This document shows, piece by piece, positions 47,397-58,595 of a stretch of 58,595 nucleotides of DNA (positions are counted from its first letter, which is position 1; the number at the start of each line of letters is the position of its first letter). Origin of the DNA: Seison nebaliae (lineage: Eukaryota > Rotifera > Pararotatoria > Seisonacea > Seisonidae); assembly GCA_023231475.1 (NCBI GenBank), contig JALJEE010000392.1:1-58595 (forward strand). The letters run 5' to 3'. The notes under the pieces were generated by a model, which saw only the letters and a program-made list of their open reading frames with translations, was not told the origin of the DNA and searched no databases. A program made the translations under genes and the position numbers.

Positions 47397-50300
47397 TTAT
47401 ACGGCAACAGGCGAATAAAAATTGAAATTATTCGCTTCCTGTTCTTTCGGTATTTGATTAAAATTAGCTTTCGTTTCAGCATAACAGTTTTCGTTTTCTT
47501 TGTAATTTCTGGAAATTAGTGATTGAGTCATCATTTGATTGTGTGGAATTTGTTTATATTGATTTCCGTCATATGATGATTGATACGGATCGATGTCATT
47601 TTGCTGATTATATGATTGATAAGTTGAATGTTCTTTATGTTTTTCGAAATCGGAATTATTCTTATAACATTGAGCGACTGCTATCGGTTGTGGCTGATTT
47701 TGATGGTGATTCGATTGATTCATTGAATATGATCGTTTAATTCCAAAACTCTTTCGATTGTCGATGTTGTATATCAAATTACCATTCACCTTCTGGTCGT
47801 TCATTGAGAATTGATGTTGAGTTTGAACTGTGCTCATTGGTATTCGATCTGTATAAACAGAATTATTCATCACCTGATAATTGTCATTACAATATTCATA
47901 ATTTATTCGATTTCTTTCATTCGACATTTGACATTTCTCAATCGAAGGAACATAATGCTCATCCAATTGATGATTTGGATGAACTCGAACGGAATTATGA
48001 CGTTTACGTTGGGAGAGTTTGGGAATATATTCTGCATAAATTTGTTTTTGTTGACTCGTAATTGAATTTTGTTGTTGTTGTTGTGATTTGTGGAGAGATG
48101 GATATTCAGAAGTACAATTACTTTGATCATAGTTTCCATTATTAAAATCTTGACAATCATAAAGTTGTCCTTCTTGTGTAACAGGAAGATATTGTACGTC
48201 ACGTCCACTTTTTGGTGAGAAAGGAACAGCATAATCCAAATCGGAAGGATTCGTTGGAAAATGATAATATACAGATCCATTTTCAGGTTGCACGAGAGTA
48301 GCAAACTTTTGATTTTTTGAGGAATTTTGATGATTCGCATTATTGTTCGTCTTTCCATTATTCAAATAATTTCTTAATTGTGATTCATCATAACTTTTGC
48401 CCATCGGCGAAATATTCGTCTCGTAGATCGAATTGTGATAGTTGTACTGATTTCCGTGACGATGATGTTGTTGTTCGATAATCGGTTCTTGATACATTTG
48501 TTGATGTTGATGAGAGTAGAATTTATGCTCATCTAAACTCATTCCATTCAACGAGTTAATTTGAGAGATATTGTTCGTTGGTTTAATGTTATTATATTTC
48601 ATTTCGTTAGCTACTGTCGAATTCATCATTTGAAATAAATAATGATTCTTTTGACTTCCATTTGATGAGGAATTATTGCTACTACTATAATCCGAATGAT
48701 TTCCACTATCAGTTGCATAAACAGATCCTTTTTCTGAAGGAATTGTTGTTCGTAAACGAATTTCCCCATTAATCTTCTTCGGTCGATATGTATCGATCGA
48801 ATTATCAGTTCTATATAAACTATTCGTACGTATCGGTTTAATATGATTTGGTAATTGAGATGATGATGATGTTGGTCGATTCTCTAACATCGGACTATTC
48901 TTTACTTTAAACGTATGCATTCCATTTTCAACGAAATCCCGTTGTAATTGTTTAATACCGATTGATAATTTCTTTTGGTGTCCTATGGAAAGAATTTAAA
49001 AAAAAGTTTGAAAAATATTATGATTATGATAAATATGATAAATATGATAATAAAACCAATTAAATTAATATTCATTTCTTGAATATCTTCAATGTTCAAA
49101 TTACAGATTTGTCTCAATTCATTTATTCGACATATCGACTTCAATTTCTTTTCATAACTGACAGGTAAGTTGAGTGATAATAACCAATCTTTTATTGTCA
49201 ACGCATTCAATAAATCACTAATCGTTGTTAATTTTACAGTAGCTAAATCATTTTCATCATAAATCTTCCAAATTATTCGTGATCGTTTCTCACACAAGAG
49301 AAGATTGAGATTACGAAAACATTTCAACAGTAACTTACGTACCATCGGTTGCGTTAAGCCGATATGAGTTAAATCCTAAAAAATTGAAATTAAATAAATG
49401 TAAAATAAATGAATATATAACTTCATCATTAATCTTGGCAGCTGAATAGATATCAAATCCTTGATCAATGAACAAAGAATAAATATCATGATTGGCACCC
49501 AATTCAAATAAGAAATAAGCCAAAGCGGTTGTGGGATGTAGTGAACCTTCGGCGAGAAAACTCCAAACTTTTTGGAAAGTTGTCCGTACGGCAATAAAAA
49601 ATTCCTTATTCGATATCTCAACATTTCCATCAGATGTTGTAGGAGAATTTTTTTCTGAAATATTTACAGTCTTTTTTTTATCTTCTTGCTCGTGTAATTT
49701 GTTTAGTCGGAGATGTTGTTCCTTAATATTTTTGAATGATATCTTTTGCAATTTATCATTAGATCCATGAGAAATATTTTCATTTTGTTTGAGATTACTC
49801 GGTCGTTTTTCTGAAACAGTTCTCGAAATTTTTACGGTTTTTTCTAATTTGTTTCTTGAGAAATTTTTAGGATCAAAACTATTGGAAAGTGTAGTCGATT
49901 TGAGTTTATCTATTTGGTTATTGGCAAATCTTTTCTTTAAAGAAAATTTTCGTAACGGTGTCGATTTGCGATGAATGTTTGATGAAGTTTTTTGTGGTCG
50001 ACTTAAGTCAATTTCAAGATCGAAAAACGTAATCTTTCTATCATTCTTCATATTCTTATTCTTTTTTAAAGAGAATGAAGATGATAATGTATGAGCGATG
50101 GATGAGGTAGTGGTTGGTATTGATGATTCTCTATTTGATTGATTCAGATGGCTTTCTAATGATTTATTGTTCGATTGAATTGCCTTGACTTCCGTAAGAC
50201 GATTGATTGTTTGAAGAGCTCGATCACACTTTTCTTTTTTATTATTTCCTATTTCTAATGATAATGTGGGAATTGATTCATCAAATGTTTCTATTGATTT

Positions 50301-51905
50301 ATCATCATTATAAATATTATTCTCATCATTATCATTATCACCATTTCCATTATTATTATTATTATTATTATTATTGTTGTTGTTGTCGTTATTTGAACTA
50401 TGTTTTATTTGATTAGAATTAATTTCGTCGTTGGGAGAAATTGGACAATTATTAAACGTTGTACTCTCATTGGCTTTACTACAATTGAAAATTTTCAATT
50501 TGTGGAAATCGAAATTTAATGTCAAATTATCGCACGGTAATGTTCGTAATCTCAATTCGGCTAGATGATTCTTTTCTCGTTTGACAACATCACTTTTCGT
50601 CCGTAGAATTTTATGTTTGATGAAATCTTTCTTACTCACATTTCCCATTGTATTCGAGTAATTCTTCTTAATCGTTTCTACATTCGACATGTTCGTTGGA
50701 TTATGATAACTCGATGAGGTTAAAATACTTCCAGTATTTAATGATAAATCAAATGGCGTATCATTTTTATCATCGATGAATTTGTGGTTATCGTAATCGG
50801 ATAAATTACTTTTGGATTCGAGTGAGAAATTATCGGTAAAGAATTGTACGGATTTCTTTGGTTCCAATGAAATTGATCTACGAAGTTTCACGATCGACGA
50901 AATCGTTTTCGAAAAGTCATTACACTTTCTCCTCTTCTCTATGGGGACTGTGGAGGATGTTGATTGAGATGTCAATGAGAATGATGGATCTGTAGAAGTG
51001 ATTGTTCCAATGGCATCATCTGATGTAAAGTGAACGGATGAAGACGTAAATGGATGTTTGAGATTGTTCTTTATAGAATTGGAATTGTTGGTTGGATGGA
51101 AAGAGTGATTGTTGTTTGAAGAATTTTTCAAGTAAACTTTCTTCTTCCTAATTGAACTTCTGTCTTCTTCCAAACTTTCTTCATCGATTGCTAAATGTGT
51201 TAGCGAAGTTGTCGACCACGATGAATAGGTTGATGGCGAACGAATACTTGATGATATTGATTGACGTTTATCGTCAACTAATAAGGAAGTGAGATAAAGT
51301 GCGATTAATGCATCTCGTTTTTCATTACTATCCCCGTTCTTTAATTGCCGTTGATTATTTATGTCTTTCTCATTTGTTGTGGGATAACCGCAGAATTCCG
51401 ACACTGAAGCAATCGGAGCCTTCCAATATGATTTATTTATTTCTTTCTTTTCTTTATTGATAATCTCTTCACAGTTATCATTTAATTTCTCTTCAGTTGT
51501 TGAACTAATAATATTATAATCGATAAGTGAAGAATTTAATTCGTTTTTATCGACCTTCTCATTCAAGTACTGCTCCTCCACCTCCTCACCGTCGTTAATA
51601 CATTCCAAATAATTTGTACTGATATTATTGTTATTAGCAATAATGTTGTTGGTGGTAGTGGTGGTGGTTGTGATGTCGTTGGTGGTTTTATTTAATTCGG
51701 TCGTCTCATTGACATTGGTGACTGGAAAAGCAATGAAATCATTTGTCGATTCTTCTTTATTCTTTTTATTCTTTTCACATCTAATATCGTTTTCTTTTAT
51801 GTTCCACATTAAATTATTGGAGTTCTTCTTCGAATCGTTCACATCATTCGAATGTTTCCATAAATTGCGGAATAAATGATGAATACCATTCACTTTCTTC
51901 CACAT
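47397..51905 (-). CDS. Tandem SAM-domain scaffold protein with long disordered arms
   Basis: Three exons, 51905-49422, 49375-49057 and 48982-47397, give 1462 aa with agreeing phases. Two SAM domains lie in the middle. SAM1 is at about aa 785-850 (TALAYFLFELGANHDIYSLF, GFDIYSAAKINDEDLTHIGL, split by intron 1). SAM2 is at about aa 889-950 (IKDWLLSLNLP, LRQICNLNIEDIQEM, then GHQKKLSIGIKQL after intron 2). The arms are disordered, rich in Ser, Asn, Gln and Tyr, with poly-Asn in the N-terminal arm at about 50345-50395. SAM tandems in Caskin and ANKS1 polymerise or bind partner SAMs in synaptic and signalling scaffolds. Here I see no ankyrin, SH3 or PTB domain, so it may be a divergent relative or a separate family. 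The start follows a GTTTTAG acceptor-like site by 9 nt. Confidence 0.78.
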
Positions 51906-54900
51906 TATGTTCCACTAAAACTTTTTGATTAATTCAATTTTATTCGAAATTTAACATATTTTCCCCTTTCCTTATTCTCTAAAATCAGTCATCATTTTAA
52001 ACTTTTACAATACTAATTTTTTTGTAAGAAACAATTCTGAAGAGTAAAAAAGAAAGAAGTCGGAATTATCATTAGAATAGAATAACAACTCGTAAAAGTT
52101 AGGATGAATAATTGAAAAGAAGTAGAACTGGATACAAATAATTTCTTCCGTATTTGCTGATTTCTAATTAAAAAATCGTAGAAGATATGAATATTCAGCA
52201 CGGCAGACAGATGATAAAAACGAAAAACCCGATTTCTGTACTTATTACACCGTTCTTTTCTGTACATGAGTGTAATGTAGATTTAGTTTACTTGTACATT
52301 TCTTTTGACAACTATCCTAATGGAATTATCAGGCACGGCATAAAATTAATGAAACAAATAGTGGCAAATTCTTCAGATTTCCGGTTAATAATTGCACAAC
52401 TGTTCAATTCTCATGTATTCAGTTCGTGCACGTTCTTGCACCAACATACATTTTATGCACACCATCACGTCCAGTTATTCCATTAGGAACATCATCTGGT
52501 AACATCTGGTATTATGTCGGTTGATTCTTATTAATTAGTTTGGTGTTGTTTTTAGTAGTCACTCTGGTGGTTATGTGCTAATCTTATGGAAGAATAATTA
52601 AGTAAATAAAAAAAATGAAAAAAATATAAAGTGTTAATCGTTCCGACATGCAACCATAAACATCATTCGTTATTTAAAGACCACATTTTCTAAGGGGACC
52701 GAAGCGTAAAAAACATAAAATTTTCAAACAAATGTGGAATAGTTAGACGTAGTAGTACGTTCTTTAAAGACATATTGACAGAATTGAGATTTTATGAAGT
52801 TCCAACTCATAATCTACTAGTTAGTGGAATATGTGGACAGTTTCCACACATATTCTTTTGGAGAAATATGAGAACAATGAAGGAAATGGTCACTCGTATC
52901 AAATCGAATGAGAGAGAAATTTGTATAAAATGATTTGCACATTTCATTATATTATACGCCTGACTGCATCATCTTTACTATCGATTGAGTATTATAATGT
53001 TGAATGATAATTAACAAGGCAGTTGAAGAGTTGATTGATTAATGGGAAATCTTAAAGTTCAACCATAATATGTTCTAAATACAACCAGAATTGTCCGTCA
53101 GAACTTAATGTTCATTAGAATCGAATGAAAAAACATGAAAGGAAAAAACTGATAAATTCTACGAAATAGATTCATATCGAATAAGAGAGAATCGAATATT
53201 TATCACATAATTATGAGTCGTGATGAAAATTAGAGAATAAACATAAAAAATTTCATGGAATTTCTTCTAACGTAAGAAGTTAAAGAATAAAAAAGGAGTA
53301 ATCGATTAGGAAAGAAATATATTAGAATATTAGGAGACAATTCTTACCGGAGGAAATGCATTCCATAACTCTCTACATATTCTCCATTTAATTTCCTTCA
53401 TTTTTCGCTCATTGTGTAATAATTTTCCTTTTTGAAAATAACAAATACTGCTCAAATACAATGTCGCAAATTTATCGCTTTAATAATCGTCAACTTCCCG
53501 TATTAACTAACATAGAGTTCGTGGACTTTCCATATCTTGCGTATATTCGCCGAATAAAAGAAACTTGAGAGAGTTTTGACATTTTCAATATTATTAACTG
53601 CATCATCCTCACAATTTGTTGATGGCGAATGAAATTTCTTTCGAATTTATTTGGTAGTCACCAAAAAGAATATTTCTAATCCATCATGTCATTTAGAATC
53701 TTCTTCCGGTTGGGTTTCCGTCATTTTTACATCTCAAAGTTCACATCATCATCTTATTACATTCAACAATCATCATTACATCACTACCACGACCAACAAC
53801 TTACCATCATATGAGAAATGAACTATGCTATAAAATCAATTCGATTAATTGCGAAAAAGAACCAAAAAAAATCTACCCCAATAAAATTTAGAAAATTCAT
53901 TATATAATTCAATATAATCGATGTTGTCGATTTTGTCGAAACAATCGATTCGATTGTTTGTAGGAAATAGTTGATGATAAAAGAACATCATATTCTTCTT
54001 CTTCTTTATTGACGACTGATTAAGTCATCGATCAATCTATTCTTTCTTCTTCTCCGATGACCAGAGGCTATTTATATTTATGACTTATTTTTACATTCTT
54101 CCCGACCTATTAACTTATTGTCATTGTTTAATAGTAATGGGACAGCAAATGAGATCTCTAACTTCAAATAGGAAAGACGGAAGAGAATTTTAGAGATTTC
54201 TTCCATTTACTCATGTAATCGAAATCATAAGAAATATTCAATAATATATAATGACGAAATGATTTTTAAGTTCGATTTGGGAAATTCTTTAAAAGTTCTT
54301 AATCGTCGATTTTCCCATATACTTCACGTATCTGACGACAATGAAGTTACTTCATATGACTTCTATACGAGAAAGTCAAATACGATTTACATCAGTTAGC
54401 GAACTTCATGGAAAATTTGTTTTTATGGAAGTGATTGAATTTCGTTATGAAGTGAATGTGATCGATTGTAGAAGATATCCAATTTTCGCATTTTGACATT
54501 CGATTAAACGAATAACGATTGAGAGAATGAATAAGATTAGCTATCGAATAAATTTCTATTGAATAGAAATGAATCAAAGTTCATCGAGTTACAATTCTCC
54601 ATCTTACTGCTCAAATAAAGAAAAATTTTCTTCTAAACTTTTAGTTCAATCGATGTTGAGACGAGTTGCTGTTTACCTTGAACAATTGGTAATTTCCTTT
54701 TCGAAATATTTGCTAATTCCCTCCCGTCTTTGCCAGATCGATAATATTTAAACACATAAAATCAATTGATAATGCGCTCTCAATTATTCTCCTTTACCCT
54801 AATCATATCTGATCTTTTTCTTCAATTCTTATCTTTAACATCTCCTCCCAATTCATCCTCCTTACTATAATAACGTTGAAGTTATGAATGATACTTTTTA

Positions 54901-55321
54901 CTAATCATATGATACAAGGAAACATCTTATAAGTTTTCATAATTACATAATTATTGAGGAATTCCTATGATTTTACATTAGTATTACCAAAAGTCTGCAC
55001 CAAAATAAACTAATTACTATCAGCAATATTGTGCTAATCTTACAAAAACATCTCACACTAATACTCGTACAATATTTACAACAAATTCAATTAATAAGTT
55101 TCTTAAAAACACAATATATCATTAGCAAGATGTAACTGAATTAGGCGTTTTCTCAGATTAAAAATATAACAAATTTATTTTCTCGTTTTTTGCTCAATTC
55201 CAACACTATATAATCTTCTCCATAAATGTTATTCTGAATCATCTTGAAAGAATCGCAATATCAATCTGACGGAAACTAAAATTCAAAATTTAAACGAATT
55301 ACTTTATAAGAAATAAGTCTA
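51906..55321. other. Intergenic stretch, no gene recognised
   Basis: About 3.4 kb. A 99-codon plus frame at 52187-52486 starts with ATG but has no domain and overlaps an equally weak minus frame. The frame at 54569-54751 is also unconvincing. The part next to 51905 should hold the promoter of the SAM gene. Confidence 0.4.
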
Positions 55322-55530
55322 GGTCATTTGGTAGACGGGCGTTTGGTAGAGCGACCATTTGATAGACTCCGTATACAAAATGCAGTTATGTAAATATATT
55401 TGATATTTTGGACATTAAAATTCAAAAGGATTATTATCATTAAAATTTTAAATTCAATTTACCAAATGGTCGATTTACCAAATGGTCGGTCTACCTAACG
55501 TCCGTCTACCAAATAGTCCCGTCTACCAAA
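55322..55530. mobile_element. Foldback transposable element, copy B
   Basis: Left arm: GGTCATTTGGTAGACGGGCG, then TTTGGTAGAGCGACC, then GACTCCGTATACAAAATGCA. The right arm is the inverse: a series of TACCAAATGGTC, TCTACCTAACG and TCTACCAAATAGTCCC units ending near 55530. The left end matches copy A (25158) closely, including the GACCATTTGATAGACTCCGT block. This copy is less than half as long, lacking the long AT-rich centre, so it looks like an internal deletion derivative. Confidence 0.85.
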
Positions 55531-57618
55531 GGAGTTTTCCCATAAGAAATAAAAGAACAATAAGAAAACAGATGATCGATAAATCCTTTGAATTATTTTT
55601 AAGGAAAATAATATTCTTACAAATATTCAAATAATATATCAATAAAGTATATCCACTATTTATTAAATTTCTCATTGTATCATCATTGATGGTTCATCAA
55701 TTACTTATCTTGCCCGTTAACAAGAAAGAGCATGAAAAGTAATTTGATGACTAGAAAAACTTTGCTAAAAAAACAAGATTATCGATAGTTCAATATTGGA
55801 ATATTTTTGATATTATCTTAAAACAGAATCTTATTCATCAAGAGAAATTGAAAGTTAAATTATGAAGGAAAGTAAAAATTGAAACATAAAATAATTAAAT
55901 ATTACGATTCCTGGTTCTTTATTCTTAATAAGAGATTCATTGACGAAAAGTGTTGACGTAAATCCTCATATAAAGAATTCTAAGGAAATGAGGATTGATT
56001 TGTAAAGACTAATGGATGTATTATCTCTCATATATATAATAATATTATTATCTATCAACGATTATTCTCATTAATAGATTTTTTTTAATAATATGATTAT
56101 CGACTTTGTTAATTTGATCTCTATTAAAATTTTCGTTTTGTTAAAGACAAATATGGAAAGCGGAAAAGGGTGAACTTTACGAAATAATAAGGACGAAATA
56201 TTTCGTTTATTTTGCAATTATCGTTCAATTGGATATCTTAAGAAAATTATTAGAAATATAACTTTTTTTTAAAAGAAAATATGCTTTCATTGAACCGAAA
56301 AGAGGTCACAAACAAACTAAATAATGTGCATATCTCATTGAATTGGGATCTCTGTGACATATCAGTGATCAATGTAGCCTCATTAAAACTTTACCAATCT
56401 AACTACTGCGTGAATAGATGAAATGTGTCAGGTATATCAAAGATCATTTGATTCAATTAAATGTTAATTGAAATAATTTTATAAAAATAATAATTAGGAT
56501 ATTCGTTAAATTTCTAATATTAACCCAATGACTCACGGAGTTAGTCATGTCATTAACCGGAACTGACAGAAGAAGACGTCTTCTGCTTCTTCTTTTTCAA
56601 CGATGTACACTGATGTCACCTTAACAATAGAGTTCGGGAATTTGTTTATTTTACATTAACTTTCCTCAAAAATATTTTTGAATGATGTAAGAATTGCGTT
56701 GGATACTTTTACGTAATTAAGGAAACATTCTCATTCTGCTATTTTATCTTCTTCCGTTCTTCAACAAGTCAAATTTATCATTATTTCATTTATCATCCAC
56801 ATTTACATTCACTGTCATCATTCGACATTTGATTTTTTTTTGAAACTAATAAAATTTTATTCTCGATAGAATATTTTTCGATGGCGACCCAATCATTCTT
56901 TTAGATAGAATATTGACGAATAATGGACAATTCTGTTACTGGCCGTTGTTCCTGAAACAGACTAGAATTCAACGATATTCTCTAGAACAATATTATTTTG
57001 TGAAAAAATGTAAACAGTTGTGATTGTAAAATTTTCAAATAAAATCATTAACAAATTGTAATTAACCAGAATTAAATGAGAAAATAAAAAAGTTTTTTTT
57101 CGAATAAAAAATTAATTAGATTAGGATGATGAGCTGTCTGTGGTCCAATTTGACAGTTGTCCAATCTGATTATTGGTAGAACTGTCCGAAAATTATAAGT
57201 GGAGGAATTGAAGAGAAATAAAAAATTTTATCATTCGATATATTCTTTCTAATTAAAATAGTTTGCTATAAGAATTGAACGTTCCATTTCGACACAAAAG
57301 TAACGTTTCCTCAATTCTCTTCAATATTATTCTATTTTGTTTCCGTAAAAAATGATTTTTCTGATAAAAGTTTATCTTCCGATTTTGATTGATAAGGATT
57401 CCTAATAGGAGTTTCCTATTACTCTATGATCAAAGTGATAATTGTAATTTTATAGATGGCAACCAAATAGATTCCGGAGATTCCATAGTATATAGTGGTG
57501 TCCAAACGATAACTAAAAGTTATAAGAAAAAAACGATTTGATTTTAGAAGGGAAAAAAATCCAGATTGTCCTTTTCGCTTTCTATTGTTCATACACTTAT
57601 CGTTCTATTTTGCCAAAA
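55531..57618. other. Intergenic stretch, no gene recognised
   Basis: About 2.1 kb of AT-rich DNA without credible open frames, repeats or RNA genes that I could identify. Confidence 0.4.
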
Positions 57619-57798
57619 AGCAGAACGATGGGGATATTCCCTCACTTGTTCAAAGTGGGACAATATGCCATATGGCGAAAGAACTGAAAAATTAGGCAAT
57701 TTAAATATATAAAAAGATTTTAATATACGTATTCAATAAATGTCAAAATGGCATATTGTCCTACTTTGAAAAAGTGAGGGAATATCTCGATCGTTCTG
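57619..57798. repeat. Inverted repeat (hairpin) made of a gypsy RNase H segment
   Basis: 57619-57671 and 57749-57798 are reverse complements over about 50 bp with few mismatches (GATATTCCCTCACTTGTTCA against its inverse, and ACAATATGCCA/TGGCATATTGT). The loop is about 77 bp. The right arm belongs to the RNase H-like segment of the gypsy remnant on the minus strand, and the left arm is the same segment on the plus strand. Confidence 0.85.
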
Positions 57799-58242
57799 TT
57801 CTGGATATTTCAGTTTCCTACTTGCGTACTCTATTACTCTCTCAATCCTTTTTTCGTCGTCTTGACTCATTGTCTCGATGTATTGCACCTACCCCGATAA
57901 TTAGTGCGTCCGTTGTTACTTTCAATTCTCTCTATGGATGGAAAGTCAAGTACTGGAGCACTCTATGGAGTGAGTACTACTCAGTTTATTTCTCAGTTCA
58001 TCAAATGCTTTTTCTTGTCGGTCAGTCCACTTAAAAGAACCTTCTTTGGTGGCATCGTGCAGTGGTGCCGTTATTTTGGCTTAATTTTTGATGAATTTCC
58101 GATAATAGCCCGTGAGTTCCAAAAAGTAACATATTGCTTTTTCGTCTCTTCGTGTCGGAATTAATTTAACTGCGCTGATCATATGTGTATCCGTTGCGAT
58201 TCCAGTTTTACTTATAATATGACCAAGGAACTTGATAGTGGA
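57749..58242 (-). pseudogene. Ty3/gypsy polymerase remnant (RT end and RNase H)
   Basis: From 58242 the minus strand reads KFLGHIISKTG, then FLELTGYYRKFIKN, an in-frame TAA at 58083-58081, APLHDATKEGSFKWT and QEKAFDELRNKL. This is the connection between reverse transcriptase and RNase H in gypsy elements. Further down, in other frames, EYASRKLKYPEQND is the RNase H motif. At least two in-frame stops and two frameshifts are visible, so it is dead. No LTR was identified in the window. Confidence 0.85.
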
Positions 58243-58267
58243 TTAAAAAAATCCCATTTTTCCATGA

Positions 58268-58447
58268 ATCATCCCAAACAAAATGGTTCACGATATAGTT
58301 AAGAACCTTCACAATGAAGACTTTTTATGCATCGCGGATACAAAGCGATGGTCGCGATTCTTTCATCCAAAATTAAAGAAAACAATCAGATCAATCTGCC
58401 ACAATTGTGAAAAGTGCAAAAGAACAAAATTCGAAACAGAAAATTGA
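58268..58447 (+). pseudogene. Retroelement integrase zinc-binding (H2C2) fragment
   Basis: A 59-codon plus frame between two stops reads IVKNLHNEDF, then FFHPKLKKTIRSICHNCEKC. The His...His...CxxC spacing and the KLKKTI and CEKCKRTK context fit the HHCC domain of Ty3/gypsy integrases. The rest of the integrase is missing, and the fragment ends in TGA. It points toward the RNase H fragment's opposite strand, so the two pieces are rearranged or come from different insertions. Confidence 0.75.
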
Positions 58448-58464
58448 AACATAAACTGGTGACC

Positions 58465-58569
58465 GGTGATTTCGTCACCGTATGTTTTTAAGTGAAAATC
58501 GGTGATTTCGTCACCCACAAAACGGTGATTTCGTCACCGTTTTTAGAGTATTTCGGTGATTTCGTCACC
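58465..58569. repeat. Four copies of the palindrome GGTGATTTCGTCACC
   Basis: Exact 15-bp copies start at 58465, 58501, 58524 and 58555 with unequal spacers of 21, 8 and 16 bp. Each copy is an inverted repeat (GGTGA...TCACC). A partial CTGGTGACC precedes the first. It directly follows the integrase fragment. Function unknown. Confidence 0.95.
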
Positions 58570-58595
58570 CTGGAAAAATTTGTGAACCTAAATTT

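Noticed and set aside
52187-52486. 99-codon plus frame
   Set aside because: No recognisable domain, no splice partners, and an equally long unrelated frame overlaps on the other strand.
58465-58569. CRISPR-like array
   Set aside because: Regularly palindromic repeats, but spacers are 8-21 bp and unequal, the genome is animal, and no cas genes are present.

Overview
The window is nuclear DNA from a small-genome, strongly AT-rich animal. The evidence is a set of metazoan genes: a BarH-class homeobox gene, epsinR, a Polycomb RING-finger gene, Elongin A, the PP2A catalytic subunit, ARS2, a TSP1-repeat membrane protein and a tandem-SAM scaffold. They are split by very short introns, mostly 36-80 nt. 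Stops TAA, TAG and TGA are all used as stops. Nothing in the sequence fixes the phylum. I built the spliced models by hand from reading frame, intron phase and protein conservation. No transcript data were available.

Layout. 1-1391: broken non-LTR reverse transcriptase (minus) and a short tandem repeat on its 5' side. 1392-8533: gene-poor AT-rich DNA with one foldback element. 8534-10208 (+): BarH-like homeobox gene, tail to tail with 10361-11760 (-), a CSTPP1/C11orf49 homologue. 12917-15832 (+): epsinR/CLINT1, tail to tail with 16545-17918 (-), a C2H2 zinc-finger gene. 18355-19047 (-): unknown Cys-rich membrane protein. 19388-21775 (-): large Asn-rich protein with a probable RAWUL-like domain. 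25158-25709: foldback transposon. 26239-28827 (-): Polycomb RING-finger protein (RING plus RAWUL). 32906-35069 (+): secreted-ectodomain receptor with three TSP1 repeats, followed 156 bp later by 35226-36448 (+), a probably lipidated coiled-coil protein. 36612-36905 (-): partial small membrane protein. 37577-39204 (+): Elongin A. 39755-40760 (+): secreted basic protein. 41965-43142 (+): PP2A catalytic subunit, tail to tail with 43652-46547 (-), ARS2/SRRT. 47397-51905 (-): tandem-SAM scaffold. 51906-57618: gene-poor, with a second copy of the foldback element. 57619-58595: rearranged Ty3/gypsy remnants and palindromic repeats.

Shared functions: the window holds several nuclear regulators (BarH, PCGF, the RAWUL-like protein, a zinc-finger protein, Elongin A, ARS2) and trafficking, cytoskeletal or membrane genes. 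I see no pathway cluster.

Most notable observation: about 35 of the 42 introns modelled begin GTT rather than GTA or GTG, including 10 of 11 introns in the highly conserved PP2A and ARS2 genes. This points to an unusual 5' splice-site code. Many start codons also lie 3-12 nt after an acceptor-like AG, which would fit 5' UTR introns or spliced-leader trans-splicing.
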